Of a stretch of 64,000 nt of DNA, positions 63,740 to 64,000 are shown piece by piece. The translations under genes and the position numbers were made by a program. Location of the stretch: contig CAJTUZ010000003.1 in assembly GCA_910579735.1 (NCBI GenBank), positions 62,001 through 126,000 on the forward strand, read 5' to 3'. The notes under the pieces were generated by a model. It was not told where the DNA came from. It did not search any database and saw nothing but the letters and a program-made list of their open reading frames with translations. Origin of the DNA: an uncultured Lachnospiraceae bacterium. Its GTDB lineage: Bacteria > Bacillota > Clostridia > Lachnospirales > Lachnospiraceae. Numbering within the stretch: the stretch's first letter is position 1; the number at the start of each line of letters is the position of its first letter.

Positions 63740-64000
63740 TTATTCTACGTCCTGCAGCGCCGCAAAATCTTCTTCTCCGGTACGTATTTTCACTACTTTG
63801 GCTACGTTATAAACAAAGATCTTACCGTCGCCGATATGTCCGGTAAACAATGCTTTCTTAGCGGCAGTGATCACTGCGTCTACAGGAATCTTACTGATAA
63901 TGACTTCTACCTTTACCTTAGGCAGAAGCGTCGCATCCATCTCGACCCCGCGGTATACGTCCCCCGCTCCTTTCTGAACGCCGCACCCCATAACCTGTGT
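63740..64000 (-). CDS. Nitrogen regulatory P-II family protein (N-terminus beyond window)
   Basis: The last 86 residues are visible. They include the T-loop (CGVQKGAGDVYRGVEMDA), the B-loop/C-terminal signature GHIGDGKIFVYNVAKVVKIR and the end TGEEDF. P-II proteins sense ATP/ADP and 2-oxoglutarate and control glutamine synthetase, AmtB or other targets. Tyr51, the uridylylation residue of GlnB/GlnK, is replaced by Met (RGVEMDA for RGAEYMV), so control by uridylylation is unlikely. A partner, such as amtB, may lie beyond the window edge. Confidence 0.9.
   Translation of the reverse strand, partial: TQVMGCGVQKGAGDVYRGVEMDATLLPKVKVEVIISKIPVDAVITAAKKALFTGHIGDGKIFVYNVAKVVKIRTGEEDFAALQDVE

Noticed and set aside
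1..64000. Prophage, transposon or integrative element
   Set aside because: No integrase, transposase, terminal repeats, phage structural genes or tRNA-adjacent attachment duplication was seen.

Overview
The window looks like a chromosomal segment of a flagellated, anaerobic Gram-positive bacterium, most likely a member of the Lachnospiraceae (Clostridia). Support comes from the gene content (glutamine synthetase III, a DUF6465 Ala/Lys-rich protein, acyl-ACP thioesterase, short HPr-like proteins, a 471-residue pyruvate kinase), a CIRCE-controlled hrcA-grpE-dnaK-dnaJ operon, a Gram-positive-type LexA box, and gene orders that match Bacillus (mbl-flhO-flhP; ireB-yqgF-DUF1292-yrrL-yrrM-U32). No phage, insertion sequence, CRISPR array or rRNA was seen. 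Nearly everything is encoded on the minus strand. The plus-strand genes are a hybrid kinase, yjfB, one HPr-like gene, the DUF3048/membrane-protein pair and an AEC transporter.

Layout (minus strand unless stated). 1-3.5 kb: distal rod proteins, Mbl and a coiled-coil protein of unknown role. 3.5-8.9 kb: uvrB-uvrA behind a promoter with a LexA box. 8.9-11.5 kb (+): hybrid histidine kinase. 11.5-20.5 kb: ftsE-ftsX, a coiled-coil M23 peptidase, a CtpA-type protease and a very large membrane-anchored glucosaminidase, which together look like a cell-separation module. 20.6-25.8 kb: a CdaR/PucR-type regulator, a divergent TagA-like protein, YjfB (+), an HPr-like protein with a CPBP protease, CvfB and a thioesterase. 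25.9-31.9 kb: tRNA-Gln, a LacI-type regulator, a chemoreceptor and glnN with a structured leader. 31.9-44.3 kb: a long housekeeping run (U32, O-methyltransferase, truncated MltG/YrrL, YlbF, RNase J, DUF1292, RuvX/YqgF, IreB, MtaB, ThiI, cysteine desulfurase, RsmE, VanZ, PrmA). 44.6-47.9 kb: a lipoprotein, an XRE regulator and a GT-C-like membrane protein that interrupt the dnaJ-prmA neighbourhood known from Bacillus. 48-53.3 kb: the heat-shock operon, with three tandem 58-bp hairpin-forming units between dnaK and dnaJ. 53.4-64 kb: DUF6465, UppP, patatin, an aminotransferase, GH36 alpha-galactosidase, glycerol kinase, an AEC transporter (+), pyruvate kinase and the C-terminal part of a P-II protein.

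The most unusual items are the 58-bp hairpin units inside the dnaK-dnaJ message, the 1574-residue glucosaminidase with an acidic, Trp-studded cytoplasmic tail in an ftsEX operon, two HPr-fold proteins without the phosphorylatable His, an MltG homologue without its catalytic domain, a degenerate TagA/WecG-like protein, a triple 8-bp repeat with a dyad in the glnN leader, and shared leader elements in front of unrelated genes. No complete new defence or mobile system was found.
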